Assembly (NCBI GenBank): GCA_900767325.1
Contig: CAAFYT010000069.1
Location: 1-45,930 of the forward strand
Source: Kiritimatiellia bacterium
Lineage (GTDB): Bacteria > Verrucomicrobiota > Kiritimatiellia > RFP12 > UBA1067
Reading direction: 5' to 3'
DNA: 45,930 nucleotides
Part shown: piece after piece, positions 30,240-38,495 of the stretch
How the letters are laid out: the number at the start of each line of letters is the position of its first letter
Numbering within the stretch: the stretch's first letter is position 1
Position numbers and translations under genes: made by a program
Notes under the pieces: model-generated
What the model was told of the DNA's origin: nothing
The model's input: the letters and a program-made list of their open reading frames with translations, nothing else
Databases searched by the model: none

Positions 30240-32783
30240 ATGAAAGGAATCTGCACGGCATTGGCGTTGGCGCTGATCGCGCCGCTCGCGCGGGCGGAAC
30301 GAACGACCTTCGACTTCGATTGGAAGTTCAAGTACTTCGGCAAGGGCGATCCGGAAAGTTATGGCAAGGGCTACGGCGGAGCAGACGAGGTCGCGCAGAT
30401 CGGCTACGACGACAAGGACTTCGCCGCGGTGCAACTGCCGCACGACTGGGCGATCGAGAGTCCCTTCCTCGCCGACGAACCGAACGAGACGGGCAAGTTG
30501 CCGTGGAACGGATTCGGCTGGTATCGCAAGATGCTGCGGATACCGTCGTCCTTCAACGCGCAGAAAGACCGCTACTACCTCGATTTCGACGGCGTGATGT
30601 CGTCGCCGAAGATCTATGTCAACGGGAAGCTGGCGGGCGAGTGGGCCTACGGGTACGCGTCGTTTCGCGTGGACATCACGCCATTCATCCACTCGGGCGA
30701 CAACGTCGTCGCCGTGATCGCGAGCAACAGGCCCCGCTCGACGCGGTGGTATCCGGGAGCCGGCATCTACCGGCATGTCTGGCTCGACCACGTCGAGTCC
30801 ACGCACATCGCGAAGTGGGGCGTGCAGGTCGTGACTTCCGACATCAGCAAGACCGCCGCGAAGGCCACGATCACGACCACAGTCGAGAACACCGGAAATG
30901 GCGATCGCAACGTGACCGTGCAGCAGGTTCTCAAGGGTGTGAAGGGCGAGCCGGCGAAGTTGAAGATCCCCGCCAATTCGTCCGCCTCGGTCACGCAGAC
31001 GCTCACGATCCCCTCGCCGCGGCTCTGGAGCGTGGAGACACCCGAGCTCTACAAGCTCCAGACGCTCGTGAAGGAAGGCGCGCGGACGATCGACAGCGAG
31101 ACGACGACCTTCGGGGTGAGGACGATCGAGTGGAAGGAGGAGGGGTTCTTCCTGAACGGCAAGCGCGTGATGCTCAACGGCGTGTGCGAGCATCACGATC
31201 TCGGTCCGCTCGGCTCGGCGTTCTACGCGCGCGGCTACGAGCGCAAGATCCGCAAGCTCAAGGCGATGGGCTGCAATTCGATTCGTATGACGCACAATCC
31301 GCCGGCGCCCGAGGTGCTGATGCTCTGCGATCGGATGGGGATGCTGGTGATCGACGAGCTCTTCGACATCTGGAAGCACCAGAAGTACGACAAGGTCAAC
31401 GGCTACCACCGGTTCTGGCCGGAGTGGTGGAAGAAGGACGTCCGCAACTTCGTGATGCGCGACCGCAACCATCCCTGCGTCATCGCCTGGAGCGGCGGCA
31501 ACGAGATCGCCGAGATCACGACGAGCGACGGCATCGGCATCTCGAACGATCTGCGCGCCGAATTCAAGAAGTACGATACGACCCGCCCCTACACGGTCGG
31601 CACGAACGCGCAGAGCGGCATGAACAACGGCTTCCAGGAGACGGAGGATGTGTTCGGCTTCAACTACAAGCCGCATAGCTACGGGCGCTTCCACGAGATC
31701 AATCCCGGCAAGCCCCTCTACGGCTCGGAGACGGCCTCGAACTTCAACACGCGCGACTTCTACGCCTTTCCGCTCGGCTGGGGCAATGGCAGCGGCCAGC
31801 AGAACTTCCAGGTCAGCTCCTATTGCACGGGCGGGCCCGGTTGGGGAAACTGCTCCGACATCGACTTCAAGGCGCAGAAGATGTATCCGAAGTGCGCGGG
31901 GCAATACGTCTGGACGGGCTTCGATTATCTCGGCGAGCCGACGCCCTACAATCAGGACCGCTCGAACGCCGGCAACTTCCGCGACCTGCCCGAGGCCGAA
32001 CAGAAGCGGATGATGGAGATGCTGAACAAGACGGGCAACAAGGCGCCCAGTCGCAGCTCCTATTTCGGCATCCTCGATCTCGCGGGTTTTCCGAAGGACA
32101 TCTACTACCTCTTCCAAAGCGTCTGGGCGCCCGAGATCGCGCAGGCCCACATTCTTCCGCACTGGAACTGGCCGGGGCGCGAGGGGCAGGTCACGCCCGT
32201 CATGGTGTTCACGAGCGGCGACGAGGCGGAGCTCTTTCTCAACGGCGAGAGTCTCGGCGTGCGGCGGCGTGGAGACGGCGGAACCTTTTCGCAGAACGGC
32301 ATCACGGTCGGCAAGAACGAATTCCGCTTCGTCTGGGAAGACGTCAAGTACCAGCCGGGCAAGCTGCTCGTCAAGGTGAAGAAGAACGGGCGGCCGTGGG
32401 CGGAGGCGAAGCGCGTGACGACGGGTCCGTCGGCCGCGCTTGTCGCCGACATCGACCGCAAGGTTCTGCGGGGCGATGGACGCGATCTCGCCTACATCGA
32501 GCTGGCGACGGTCGATAAGGACGGCAACGTCGTTCCCACCGATTGCCGCGAGGTCGAGTTCGCCGTGAGCGGACCCGCGAAGCTGATCGGATTCTGCAAC
32601 GGCAATCCCGTGGATTGGACCTGTCTGCAGAATCCCAGCCAGAAGTTCTTCAACGGGCGGATCGTGGCGGTTCTGCGCGGCGAGCGCGACGGCGCGGGCA
32701 AGGCCGAGGTGATCGTCAAGGCGAAGGGGCTGCCGGCGCTTCGTCTGCCCTTCGAGATCACGGGCGCGAAGAAGAGGCGCTGA
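30240..32783 (+). CDS. Exported GH2 family beta-galactosidase
   Basis: An 847-aa glycoside hydrolase. The start at 30240 is preferred over the ATG six bases earlier because AAGGAGG (30226-30232) is then 7 nt away. A signal peptide covers residues 1-19 (ending ARA). Domain order is the usual GH2 one: sugar-binding jelly roll (WYRKMLRIP, MSSPKIYVNGKLAGEW), Ig-like domain, and TIM barrel with acid/base Glu422 (SGGNEIAE) and nucleophile Glu497 (YGSETAS). These are followed by a DUF4982-like and a final Ig-like domain (FAVSGPAKLIGFCNGNP). It should cleave non-reducing beta-galactosides, or similar sugars in host or plant glycans, outside the inner membrane. It lies 31 bp after parC with no clear promoter. 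The 3' end overlaps the convergent pseudouridine synthase gene by 26 bp. Confidence 0.93.
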   Translation: MKGICTALALALIAPLARAERTTFDFDWKFKYFGKGDPESYGKGYGGADEVAQIGYDDKDFAAVQLPHDWAIESPFLADEPNETGKLPWNGFGWYRKMLRIPSSFNAQKDRYYLDFDGVMSSPKIYVNGKLAGEWAYGYASFRVDITPFIHSGDNVVAVIASNRPRSTRWYPGAGIYRHVWLDHVESTHIAKWGVQVVTSDISKTAAKATITTTVENTGNGDRNVTVQQVLKGVKGEPAKLKIPANSSASVTQTLTIPSPRLWSVETPELYKLQTLVKEGARTIDSETTTFGVRTIEWKEEGFFLNGKRVMLNGVCEHHDLGPLGSAFYARGYERKIRKLKAMGCNSIRMTHNPPAPEVLMLCDRMGMLVIDELFDIWKHQKYDKVNGYHRFWPEWWKKDVRNFVMRDRNHPCVIAWSGGNEIAEITTSDGIGISNDLRAEFKKYDTTRPYTVGTNAQSGMNNGFQETEDVFGFNYKPHSYGRFHEINPGKPLYGSETASNFNTRDFYAFPLGWGNGSGQQNFQVSSYCTGGPGWGNCSDIDFKAQKMYPKCAGQYVWTGFDYLGEPTPYNQDRSNAGNFRDLPEAEQKRMMEMLNKTGNKAPSRSSYFGILDLAGFPKDIYYLFQSVWAPEIAQAHILPHWNWPGREGQVTPVMVFTSGDEAELFLNGESLGVRRRGDGGTFSQNGITVGKNEFRFVWEDVKYQPGKLLVKVKKNGRPWAEAKRVTTGPSAALVADIDRKVLRGDGRDLAYIELATVDKDGNVVPTDCREVEFAVSGPAKLIGFCNGNPVDWTCLQNPSQKFFNGRIVAVLRGERDGAGKAEVIVKAKGLPALRLPFEITGAKKRR

Positions 32784-33714
32784 TCTCCGCCCACTTCGGC
32801 CGGGGCGCGCGGATCGCGATCGGCGCGCCGCTGCTCGGATGGAGGAAGGCGGCGGCGAGGGCGTGCAGGCAATGTCCCGACTGGCCCTCGACCGCGAACG
32901 CGCCGTAGAGCCGGTCGTTCACGATGTGCAGTCCCGCGAGCGCGAGTTGCGCGCGGATCTGATGCGTGACGCCCGTGCGGATGGTGACTTCCAGAAGCGT
33001 GCGCTCCTCGTTTTCGTTCCAGACGCGTCCGATCGGCTGGAACGCCGTGACCGCGTGCAGCGGTCTCAGCCGCGCGCATTGTCCGCGCGTCAGGCGGTTG
33101 TGGTGCGCGTCGATCATCCGGCAGAAGGGCAGCGTGGGATCGTGCACGAGATCGTTCTCCAGGGTCGCGCCGGCGGCGACGGCGCCTTCGACGAGCGCGA
33201 GATAGGTCTTTTCCACGGCCTGCCGCGCGAACTGTCCGCGCAGATTTTCGAACGCCTCGGCCGTCCGCGCGACGAGAACGAGTCCGGAAGTATCCGCGTC
33301 GATGCGATGGACGGCTCCCGCCAGAAGCGGCTGGTCGCCGAGCATGCGGCACTCCGGATAGCGCGCGGCGACGGCGTTCATCAGCGTTCCCGTTTCGCGG
33401 CAGCTGAGCGGCTGAACCGGCATCGCGCTCGGCTTGTCGAAGGCGAGGAGGGCGGCATCCTCGAAGATCGGCTTCGGACACTCTCCGGCGGGCCGCACGA
33501 GATTGTCCTTCGCCTCCAGAAGCTCCGCGACGCGGATGACGTCGCCCGATCTCAGCTTGGTTCCCTTCGGCGCGGCGCGTCCGTTCACCAGCACCGCGCC
33601 GCGTTCGATCGCGTCCCGGACGAAGGCGCGCGTGGAGGAGGGGAAGGACGCAAGAAGGGCGGCATCCAAACGAATGCCGCCCTCATTCACCGTGATCTCA
33701 CGGCCCTCAATCAT
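32758..33714 (-). CDS. RluA-family pseudouridine synthase
   Basis: A 318-aa RNA-modifying enzyme converting uridine to pseudouridine in rRNA or tRNA. An N-terminal S4 RNA-binding domain (RAFVRDAIERGAVLVNGR) is followed by the catalytic domain. That domain has HRIDADTSGLVLVAR, in which Asp139 of the HRxD motif is the nucleophile, and RTGVTHQIRAQLALAGL. This matches RluC/RluD-type enzymes, but the target base cannot be assigned. The start ATG overlaps the end of the lipoprotein gene (ATGATTGA), so translation is coupled. Confidence 0.93.
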   Translation of the reverse strand: MIEGREITVNEGGIRLDAALLASFPSSTRAFVRDAIERGAVLVNGRAAPKGTKLRSGDVIRVAELLEAKDNLVRPAGECPKPIFEDAALLAFDKPSAMPVQPLSCRETGTLMNAVAARYPECRMLGDQPLLAGAVHRIDADTSGLVLVARTAEAFENLRGQFARQAVEKTYLALVEGAVAAGATLENDLVHDPTLPFCRMIDAHHNRLTRGQCARLRPLHAVTAFQPIGRVWNENEERTLLEVTIRTGVTHQIRAQLALAGLHIVNDRLYGAFAVEGQSGHCLHALAAAFLHPSSGAPIAIRAPRPKWAEISASSSRP

Positions 33715-33904
33715 ATTGGTTCATGATGGACGGCGCGATGGGCGCGATGCCCTCCCAATTCTTGTTGGAGGCCCAGGGAAGGTCGCTGTCTTCGGCGGTG
33801 TCGGCGATGCAGCCCGCGAGAAGCGCGAGCGCCGCCGCCGCGAAGAAAGCCCCGATCGCGCGCGCGCCGCGCGCCGGACGGTCAGTCTGCGAAGATGATG
33901 TCAT
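33707..33904 (-). CDS. Small lipoprotein (65 aa)
   Basis: The hydrophobic stretch AIGAFFAAAALALLAGC ends in a lipobox (Leu29-Ala-Gly-Cys32), so the mature protein would be a 34-residue lipoprotein. It contains the motif SDLPWASNKNWEG, which is the sort of short conserved sequence I associate with small lipoproteins of PVC bacteria (recollection, unverified). The gene overlaps the coiled-coil gene by 23 bp and the pseudouridine synthase by 8 bp. The residue after Cys is Ile, not Asp, so there is no inner-membrane retention signal. Function unknown. Confidence 0.8.
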   Translation of the reverse strand: MTSSSQTDRPARGARAIGAFFAAAALALLAGCIADTAEDSDLPWASNKNWEGIAPIAPSIMNQYD

Positions 33905-35018
33905 TGATTTCGAGCTTGGCCTGTTCCCAGGCGCTGAGGATGTCGCAAATCACGTAGTTCTTGCCCTTGACCTCCTGGCGGAGCTTGATGCGCCCGACGA
34001 ATTCGCCGGCCTCGCCCGCATAGCCGGGCCGCCGCACGCCGAGTTCGATCGCGGGGAGCGGATGGGAGAGATCGTCGCCCTTGAGATCCTTCATCGCCTC
34101 GTCGCTGAACGCGATGATCGCGAACATGTTCTCGTTGTCGACCTCGATGATCTTGCCCTTGTCGCCCGCCGGCAGCGACTCGACCGATGCCAGGCCGGAC
34201 GACTTCGCGCCGGAGGTCGGAACCATCTCCTTCATCATCTTCTTGAGCTGTTCGATGAGCTTGTTGGCCTTCGCCAGCTCCTCGGACTTCGCCTCGACCT
34301 CTTCGGCCTTCGTCGCGACCTCGTCCTTCAGCGAGGTGACTTCGCTGTTGAGTTCGTCGATCTGCGAGTTCTTGCGGGTGATCTGGTTTTCGAGCTCGGC
34401 CTTCTCGCTTTCGAGGGAGGCGATCTTCTCGTTGCGCTCGACGATGGTGACCTTGTCTTGCCGCGCTTCGCCCTTGAGCTTGTTGAGCTCGGTCACGACG
34501 CCTTCGAGCTTGCCGTGCAGATCGACGAGCGCCGCGCGCGTGTTGTTGAGCCGCGCCTGCTGCTTCTTGGCGCTCTCGAAGAGCCCGGCGAGCATCTTGT
34601 CGGCATCGCTGCCCGCGATCAGGTAGCCGTTGGCGCCGTTGGGGATCGGCTTGCCCTCGGCATCGAGCTGGTAGATGTTGCGCAGGGTTCCGATCAGCCC
34701 GGCGTTGCTGTTCTTCCAGTCGTACGTCGCGAGGTTCTGCTTTTCGAGCTCGGCGGGATAGTCGGCGAGCAGATTCTCCATGTTGGGCGAATCGACGAGT
34801 TCGGCCTCGACCGCGTCGGCGTCCTTGTTGATCGTCGCGACGTCTTTCGCCGGATCGGCCTTCTCGATGGTGTTGGCGACCTTGAAGATGTAGTCGCGCA
34901 GCGTCGTGTTGCGGTCGGTCAGTTCCGCGCGCTTGGCATTGAGCTGAATTTCGAAAAACAACGCGACCCCGGCGACAACCAGGAACACGTAAACGAGAAC
35001 GTGTAGTGCTTTGTTCAT
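33882..35018 (-). CDS. Membrane-anchored coiled-coil protein
   Basis: A 378-aa protein with one N-terminal membrane segment (ALHVLVYVFLVVAGVALFF, no cleavage site). It has an alpha-helical periplasmic part and a long coiled coil (about 165-270, with heptads such as ASLESEKAELENQITRK). The C-terminal ~110 residues are a small beta-rich domain (GKIIEVDNENMFAIIAF, ELGVRRPGYAGEAGEFVGRI). No family was recognised. The form resembles tethered envelope or cell-division scaffold proteins. The start at 35018 is where the membrane segment begins; longer in-frame starts would run through the divergent promoter of tgt. It is followed by, and overlaps, the lipoprotein gene. Confidence 0.88.
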   Translation of the reverse strand: MNKALHVLVYVFLVVAGVALFFEIQLNAKRAELTDRNTTLRDYIFKVANTIEKADPAKDVATINKDADAVEAELVDSPNMENLLADYPAELEKQNLATYDWKNSNAGLIGTLRNIYQLDAEGKPIPNGANGYLIAGSDADKMLAGLFESAKKQQARLNNTRAALVDLHGKLEGVVTELNKLKGEARQDKVTIVERNEKIASLESEKAELENQITRKNSQIDELNSEVTSLKDEVATKAEEVEAKSEELAKANKLIEQLKKMMKEMVPTSGAKSSGLASVESLPAGDKGKIIEVDNENMFAIIAFSDEAMKDLKGDDLSHPLPAIELGVRRPGYAGEAGEFVGRIKLRQEVKGKNYVICDILSAWEQAKLEINDIIFAD

Positions 35019-35103
35019 GGTATCTCTCTCTTGGCCCTTTCGAATTACCGAAGAGAATGATACACAATTTTTGCGATTTTTGCAAGTGGGATTTGTCATT
35101 TTT

Positions 35104-35112
35104 TGGTAAAAT
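35104..35112 (+). promoter_or_regulatory. Extended -10 promoter for the tgt operon
   Basis: TGG-TAAAAT at 35104-35112 is followed 8 nt later by the GTG start at 35121, predicting a leaderless transcript for a nine-gene operon. The only -35-like element is a weak TTGCAA at 35080-35085. The divergent coiled-coil gene begins 86 bp to the left. Confidence 0.55.
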
Positions 35113-35120
35113 ACGCACCT

Positions 35121-36233
35121 GTGGGTTTTGAAGTGATAGAAGAGGATGCGCGGACGCGCGCGCGATTGGGGCGTTTGACGACGTCCCACGGCGTCGTCGA
35201 GACGCCCGTGTTCATGGATGTCGGAACGCTCGGCACCGTGAAGGCGCTCGCGCCGTGCGATCTGCGCGAGCTCGGAACGCAGGTCGTGCTCGGCAACACC
35301 TACCACCTGATGCTGCGGCCGGGCGCGGAGGTCATCGCGGCGGCCGGGGGGCTCCATCGCTTCATGCACTGGGACGGGCCGATCCTCACCGACTCCGGCG
35401 GCTTCCAGGTCTTCTCGCTCGCGCGCCTCCGGAAGATCTCGGAGGACGGGTGCCTCTTCAACTCCCATCTCGACGGCCACGAGTTCTTCCTCGGGCCGCG
35501 CGAATCGATGGCGATGCAGCGCGTGCTCGGGTCGGACATCGCGATGGTCTTCGACGAGTGTCTGCCCTATCCGTGCGCGCGCGACCGGGCCGAGCGGTCC
35601 GTCGCCCAGACGTTGCGCTGGGCGGCGCGCTCGAAGGCGGAGCCGCATGCCGAGGGCCAGCAGGTCTTCGGCATCGTGCAGGGCGGCGTCTACGACGATC
35701 TGCGCCGGCGGTGCGCGGAGGAGCTCGTTGCCCTCGGCTTCGACGGCTACGCGATCGGGGGCGTGTCGGTCGGCGAGCCGGAGGAGTGCATGTACCAAGC
35801 GGTCGAGGCGAGCGTCCCCTACCTGCCGCGCTCAGCGCCGCGCTACGTGATGGGGCTCGGCGTCATGCACCAGATGGCGGAATGCGTCGCGCGCGGCGTG
35901 GACATGTTCGACTGCGTGATCCCGACGCGCATCGCCCGCCACGGCACCGCGATCACCCGCCGCGGCAACGTGGCGATCAAGGCGGCGAAGTGGACCTTCG
36001 ACCAGGGTCCCGTCGAGCAGGGGTGCGACTGTTATTGCTGCCGCAACTTCACGCGCTCCTATGTGCGCCACCTCCTCGCCTGCGACGAGATCCTCGGCCT
36101 GCGGCTTCTCACGATCCACAACGTCTACGCCCTCAACCGCTTCATGGCGGAGATGCGCGCGGCGATTGCGGACGGAACGTTTTTCGACTGGAAGGAACAA
36201 ATCAGAAAGGACACGACGAAAGATGACGACTGA
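35121..36233 (+). CDS. tgt: tRNA-guanine transglycosylase
   Basis: A 370-aa enzyme that swaps guanine-34 of GUN-anticodon tRNAs for the queuine precursor preQ1. Visible marks are the N-terminal RLTTSHGVVETPVFMDVGT; the catalytic Asp91 in TDSGGFQVFSL; the substrate loop QGGVYDDLRRRCAEE with GGVSVGEPEE; and the zinc site CDCYCC plus the His of LLTIHNVY. The GTG start at 35121 is chosen because the family begins there and an upstream TTG at 35103 overlaps the -10 box. It shares an operon with queF, another queuosine gene, and overlaps yajC by 11 bp. Confidence 0.95.
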   Translation: MGFEVIEEDARTRARLGRLTTSHGVVETPVFMDVGTLGTVKALAPCDLRELGTQVVLGNTYHLMLRPGAEVIAAAGGLHRFMHWDGPILTDSGGFQVFSLARLRKISEDGCLFNSHLDGHEFFLGPRESMAMQRVLGSDIAMVFDECLPYPCARDRAERSVAQTLRWAARSKAEPHAEGQQVFGIVQGGVYDDLRRRCAEELVALGFDGYAIGGVSVGEPEECMYQAVEASVPYLPRSAPRYVMGLGVMHQMAECVARGVDMFDCVIPTRIARHGTAITRRGNVAIKAAKWTFDQGPVEQGCDCYCCRNFTRSYVRHLLACDEILGLRLLTIHNVYALNRFMAEMRAAIADGTFFDWKEQIRKDTTKDDD

Positions 36234-36567
36234 ACTGATGCTCTGCGACGCGGCCCCGGCCGCCGCCCAACCCGCCCAATCCGCCGCCGGCGGAATGGGC
36301 ATGATGATCCCGATGCTGCTGATCCTCGCGATCTTCTACTTCATGATGATCCGTCCCCAGCAGCGCAAGGAGAAGGAACGCCGCAAGATGATCGAGGAAC
36401 TGCGCGCGGGCGCGAAGATCGTCTTCGCCGGCGGACTGATGGGAACGATCCGCGAGGCGACCGAAAAGACCTTCAAGGTCGACATCGCCCCGAACACGAC
36501 GATCGAGATCGCGCGCAGCTGCGTGACGGCCGTCGTGCCGCCCGAAGGAACGGAGGGGACGAAGTAG
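36223..36567 (+). CDS. yajC: Preprotein translocase subunit YajC
   Basis: A 114-aa small inner-membrane protein that associates with SecDF at the translocon. The membrane segment MGMMIPMLLILAIFYFMMIR is followed by the family's PQQRKEKERRKM motif and a soluble KOW-like tail (AGAKIVFAGGLMGTIREA). The N-terminal 25 residues are Ala/Pro-rich. The tgt-yajC order is common across bacteria, which supports both assignments. Confidence 0.93.
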   Translation: MTTELMLCDAAPAAAQPAQSAAGGMGMMIPMLLILAIFYFMMIRPQQRKEKERRKMIEELRAGAKIVFAGGLMGTIREATEKTFKVDIAPNTTIEIARSCVTAVVPPEGTEGTK

Positions 36568-36570
36568 TCC

Positions 36571-37446
36571 GTGTCGCTCGCGCGCGGCAAGTACGGAATC
36601 GAGTACAACCCGAGGCCGCTCGACAACGAGCCCTCGGGGCTCGGACTCCTCATCGCCGCGATCGCGCTCGTCGCCGCCGCCTCGTTCGCGTGGCGGATGA
36701 TCGCGCATAGACGCGCTGCGTCGGACGCCGCCTCCCTCGACTCCTTTGCGACTACGAACGAGTATTCAGCCGCAAAGGGGGTGAAGGTGAACGAGGAGGT
36801 GAAGTCGAAGGTGAACGAGGAGGTGAAGTCGAACGAGGAGGCGAAGTCGACTTCCCTCTCGCATCGTCCGGCGAACGTGCGGAATCTGCTGATGCGGCTG
36901 GCGGAGGCCGAGAAGGCGGGGGACATCGAGCTGGAGGCCTCGACGATCGAGACGCTGCGCGCGCTGCCGGGTTCGCCGGTCGCCGATCTCGACGATGCGC
37001 TGGCGCGTCGTCTCGGCGCGCTCAACGTGAAGCGGCTTTTCGAGAAGCACAACGCGCAGTGGGTGAAGACGGTCGTCGTGAAGCGCGGCGACACCGCCTC
37101 GCGCCTCGCGGCGGCGAACGGTTCGACCGTCGCCTCGTTCGCGCGGCTCAACGGCGGCGACATCGACCGCGTGGTGCTCGGCGCGAAGGTTCTGGTGATG
37201 AACCATCCGCGCTTCAATCTCGTGTTCCACCGGCGCACGCGCACGGCCGACTTGTCGCTGAACGGAAAGTTCTTCAAGCGCTACGACCTCGCCTCCGCCG
37301 TGACCGGGGCGGCGGGCGCCTATGCGGTGGGCGAAGTGCGCCGCGAACTCTGGAAGCAGATCGGCGCGGACTTCGCCGCCGAGGACCGCAAGGAGATCGA
37401 GACGCTGCTGCCGGTCGGTTCGAGCGTGCTCGTTTCGGAGATGTAG
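36571..37446 (+). CDS. Membrane-anchored LysM protein
   Basis: A 291-aa protein from a GTG start 3 bp after yajC. A membrane segment (about 24-41) is followed by a charged linker made of repeats (about 72-93), a helical part, a LysM peptidoglycan-binding module (VKRGDTASRLAAANGSTVASF, about 168-210) and an 80-residue end. That end starts like an L,D-transpeptidase (FNLVFHRRTRTADLSLNGKF) but lacks the catalytic Cys-containing motif. It is probably a periplasmic wall-binding protein, perhaps a degenerate YkuD relative. Its place beside yajC and a MurE-like ligase suits an envelope role. Confidence 0.85.
   Translation: MSLARGKYGIEYNPRPLDNEPSGLGLLIAAIALVAAASFAWRMIAHRRAASDAASLDSFATTNEYSAAKGVKVNEEVKSKVNEEVKSNEEAKSTSLSHRPANVRNLLMRLAEAEKAGDIELEASTIETLRALPGSPVADLDDALARRLGALNVKRLFEKHNAQWVKTVVVKRGDTASRLAAANGSTVASFARLNGGDIDRVVLGAKVLVMNHPRFNLVFHRRTRTADLSLNGKFFKRYDLASAVTGAAGAYAVGEVRRELWKQIGADFAAEDRKEIETLLPVGSSVLVSEM
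36787..36851. repeat. 24-bp tandem repeat in the LysM linker
   Basis: A 24-bp unit starting GTGAACGAGG and ending GAAGTCGAAG is repeated at 36787-36810 and 36811-36834, with a third partial copy to 36851. It encodes VNEEVKSK-type octapeptides. GAAGTCGAAG-like words also make up the repeats in the aldolase gene (39644-39696, opposite orientation) and the DksA-like gene. Confidence 0.85.
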
Positions 37447-37449
37447 GCG

Positions 37450-38031
37450 ATGCGCATTACGGGCGGAGAGCAGGGCGGCAGGGTGATCGCGGTTCCGAAG
37501 GGACGCGACATCCGCCCCACGCAGGATCGCGTCCGCGAGGCGCTCTTCGACATCCTCGCGCCGGAACTCGTCGGGGCGGACTTCCTCGACCTCTTCGCGG
37601 GGTCCGGCGCGGTCGGGCTGGAGGCGCTCTCGCGCGGCGCGCGGCGCGTCGTATTCGTCGAGTCGAACCGCCGCCATCTGGACGTTCTGAAGGGCAATCT
37701 CGCCGCGCTGGGCGCGCCGCCGGACGCCGTCGAGACGGTCTGTGCGGACGCCTACCGCTATCTCGCGCGCGCGTCCGGCGCGTCCTTTTCGATCGTCTTC
37801 GCCGATCCGCCCTATGCGCTCGGCGAGACGCGCGGCTACGCGCCGGTTCTCGCGCTCGTCGCCGCGCGGAACGTCGTGCGCGCGGGGGGGCTCTTCATCG
37901 CCGAAATGACGGCGGCGCAGCGCGCCGAGGCGGCGGACGGCTGGGAGCTTCTCAGGGACCGCACCTACGGCAAGACGCGGATCTGCATCTGGAGGAGAGA
38001 ACAGGAAAAAGGAGAGGAGAGACATCCATGA
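37450..38031 (+). CDS. rsmD: 16S rRNA (guanine-966-N2)-methyltransferase RsmD
   Basis: A 193-aa class I SAM methyltransferase that modifies G966 in the 30S subunit. The N-terminus RITGGEQGGR and RPTQDRVREALFDIL is diagnostic. The SAM loop is DLFAGSGAVGLEALSRGA, and the catalytic motif is DPPYAL. A short basic tail follows. It starts 3 bp after the LysM gene, and its stop overlaps the queF start. Confidence 0.94.
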   Translation: MRITGGEQGGRVIAVPKGRDIRPTQDRVREALFDILAPELVGADFLDLFAGSGAVGLEALSRGARRVVFVESNRRHLDVLKGNLAALGAPPDAVETVCADAYRYLARASGASFSIVFADPPYALGETRGYAPVLALVAARNVVRAGGLFIAEMTAAQRAEAADGWELLRDRTYGKTRICIWRREQEKGEERHP

Positions 38032-38492
38032 GAGACGACCTGAACGACTTGCGCGCGCTCGGCAGGAAGGTGCGCGCCCCGCGGGACTACGATCCGTCTG
38101 TTCTGGACGCATTCGAGAACCGGCATCCTTCCCGCGACTACTGGGTGACCTTCACCGCGCCCGAATTCACGACGCTTTGTCCGAAGACGGGTCAGCCGGA
38201 CTTCGCCACGCTGACGATCCGCTACATACCGGCGAAGAAGCTCGTGGAGTCGAAGTCGCTCAAGCTCTATCTCTTCGGCTTCCGCAACCACGGCGACTTC
38301 CACGAGGACGTCGTGAACGTCGTCTTCGACGATCTCTGGAAGCTGCTGAAGCCGAAGTACATGGAGGTCTACGGCGCGTTCGCGCCGCGCGGCGGCATAT
38401 CCATCGACCCGTTCGTGAACGGCGGTTCGACGGCGGCGATGAAGGCGCTCGCTCGCGCGCGGTTCGCGGCGTGGCGGGGTGTGAGGGGGTAG
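38028..38492 (+). CDS. queF: NADPH-dependent 7-cyano-7-deazaguanine reductase QueF
   Basis: A 154-aa short-form (YkvM-type) QueF that reduces preQ0 to preQ1 in queuosine synthesis. The catalytic Cys51 lies in TTLCPKTGQPDFATL with Asp58 following, and the family motif ESKSLKLYLFGFRNHGDFHED is intact. Its product is the substrate of Tgt, encoded 1.8 kb upstream in the same operon. The other queuosine genes are not in this window. ATGA overlap with rsmD. Confidence 0.95.
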   Translation: MRDDLNDLRALGRKVRAPRDYDPSVLDAFENRHPSRDYWVTFTAPEFTTLCPKTGQPDFATLTIRYIPAKKLVESKSLKLYLFGFRNHGDFHEDVVNVVFDDLWKLLKPKYMEVYGAFAPRGGISIDPFVNGGSTAAMKALARARFAAWRGVRG

Positions 38493-38495
38493 GCG

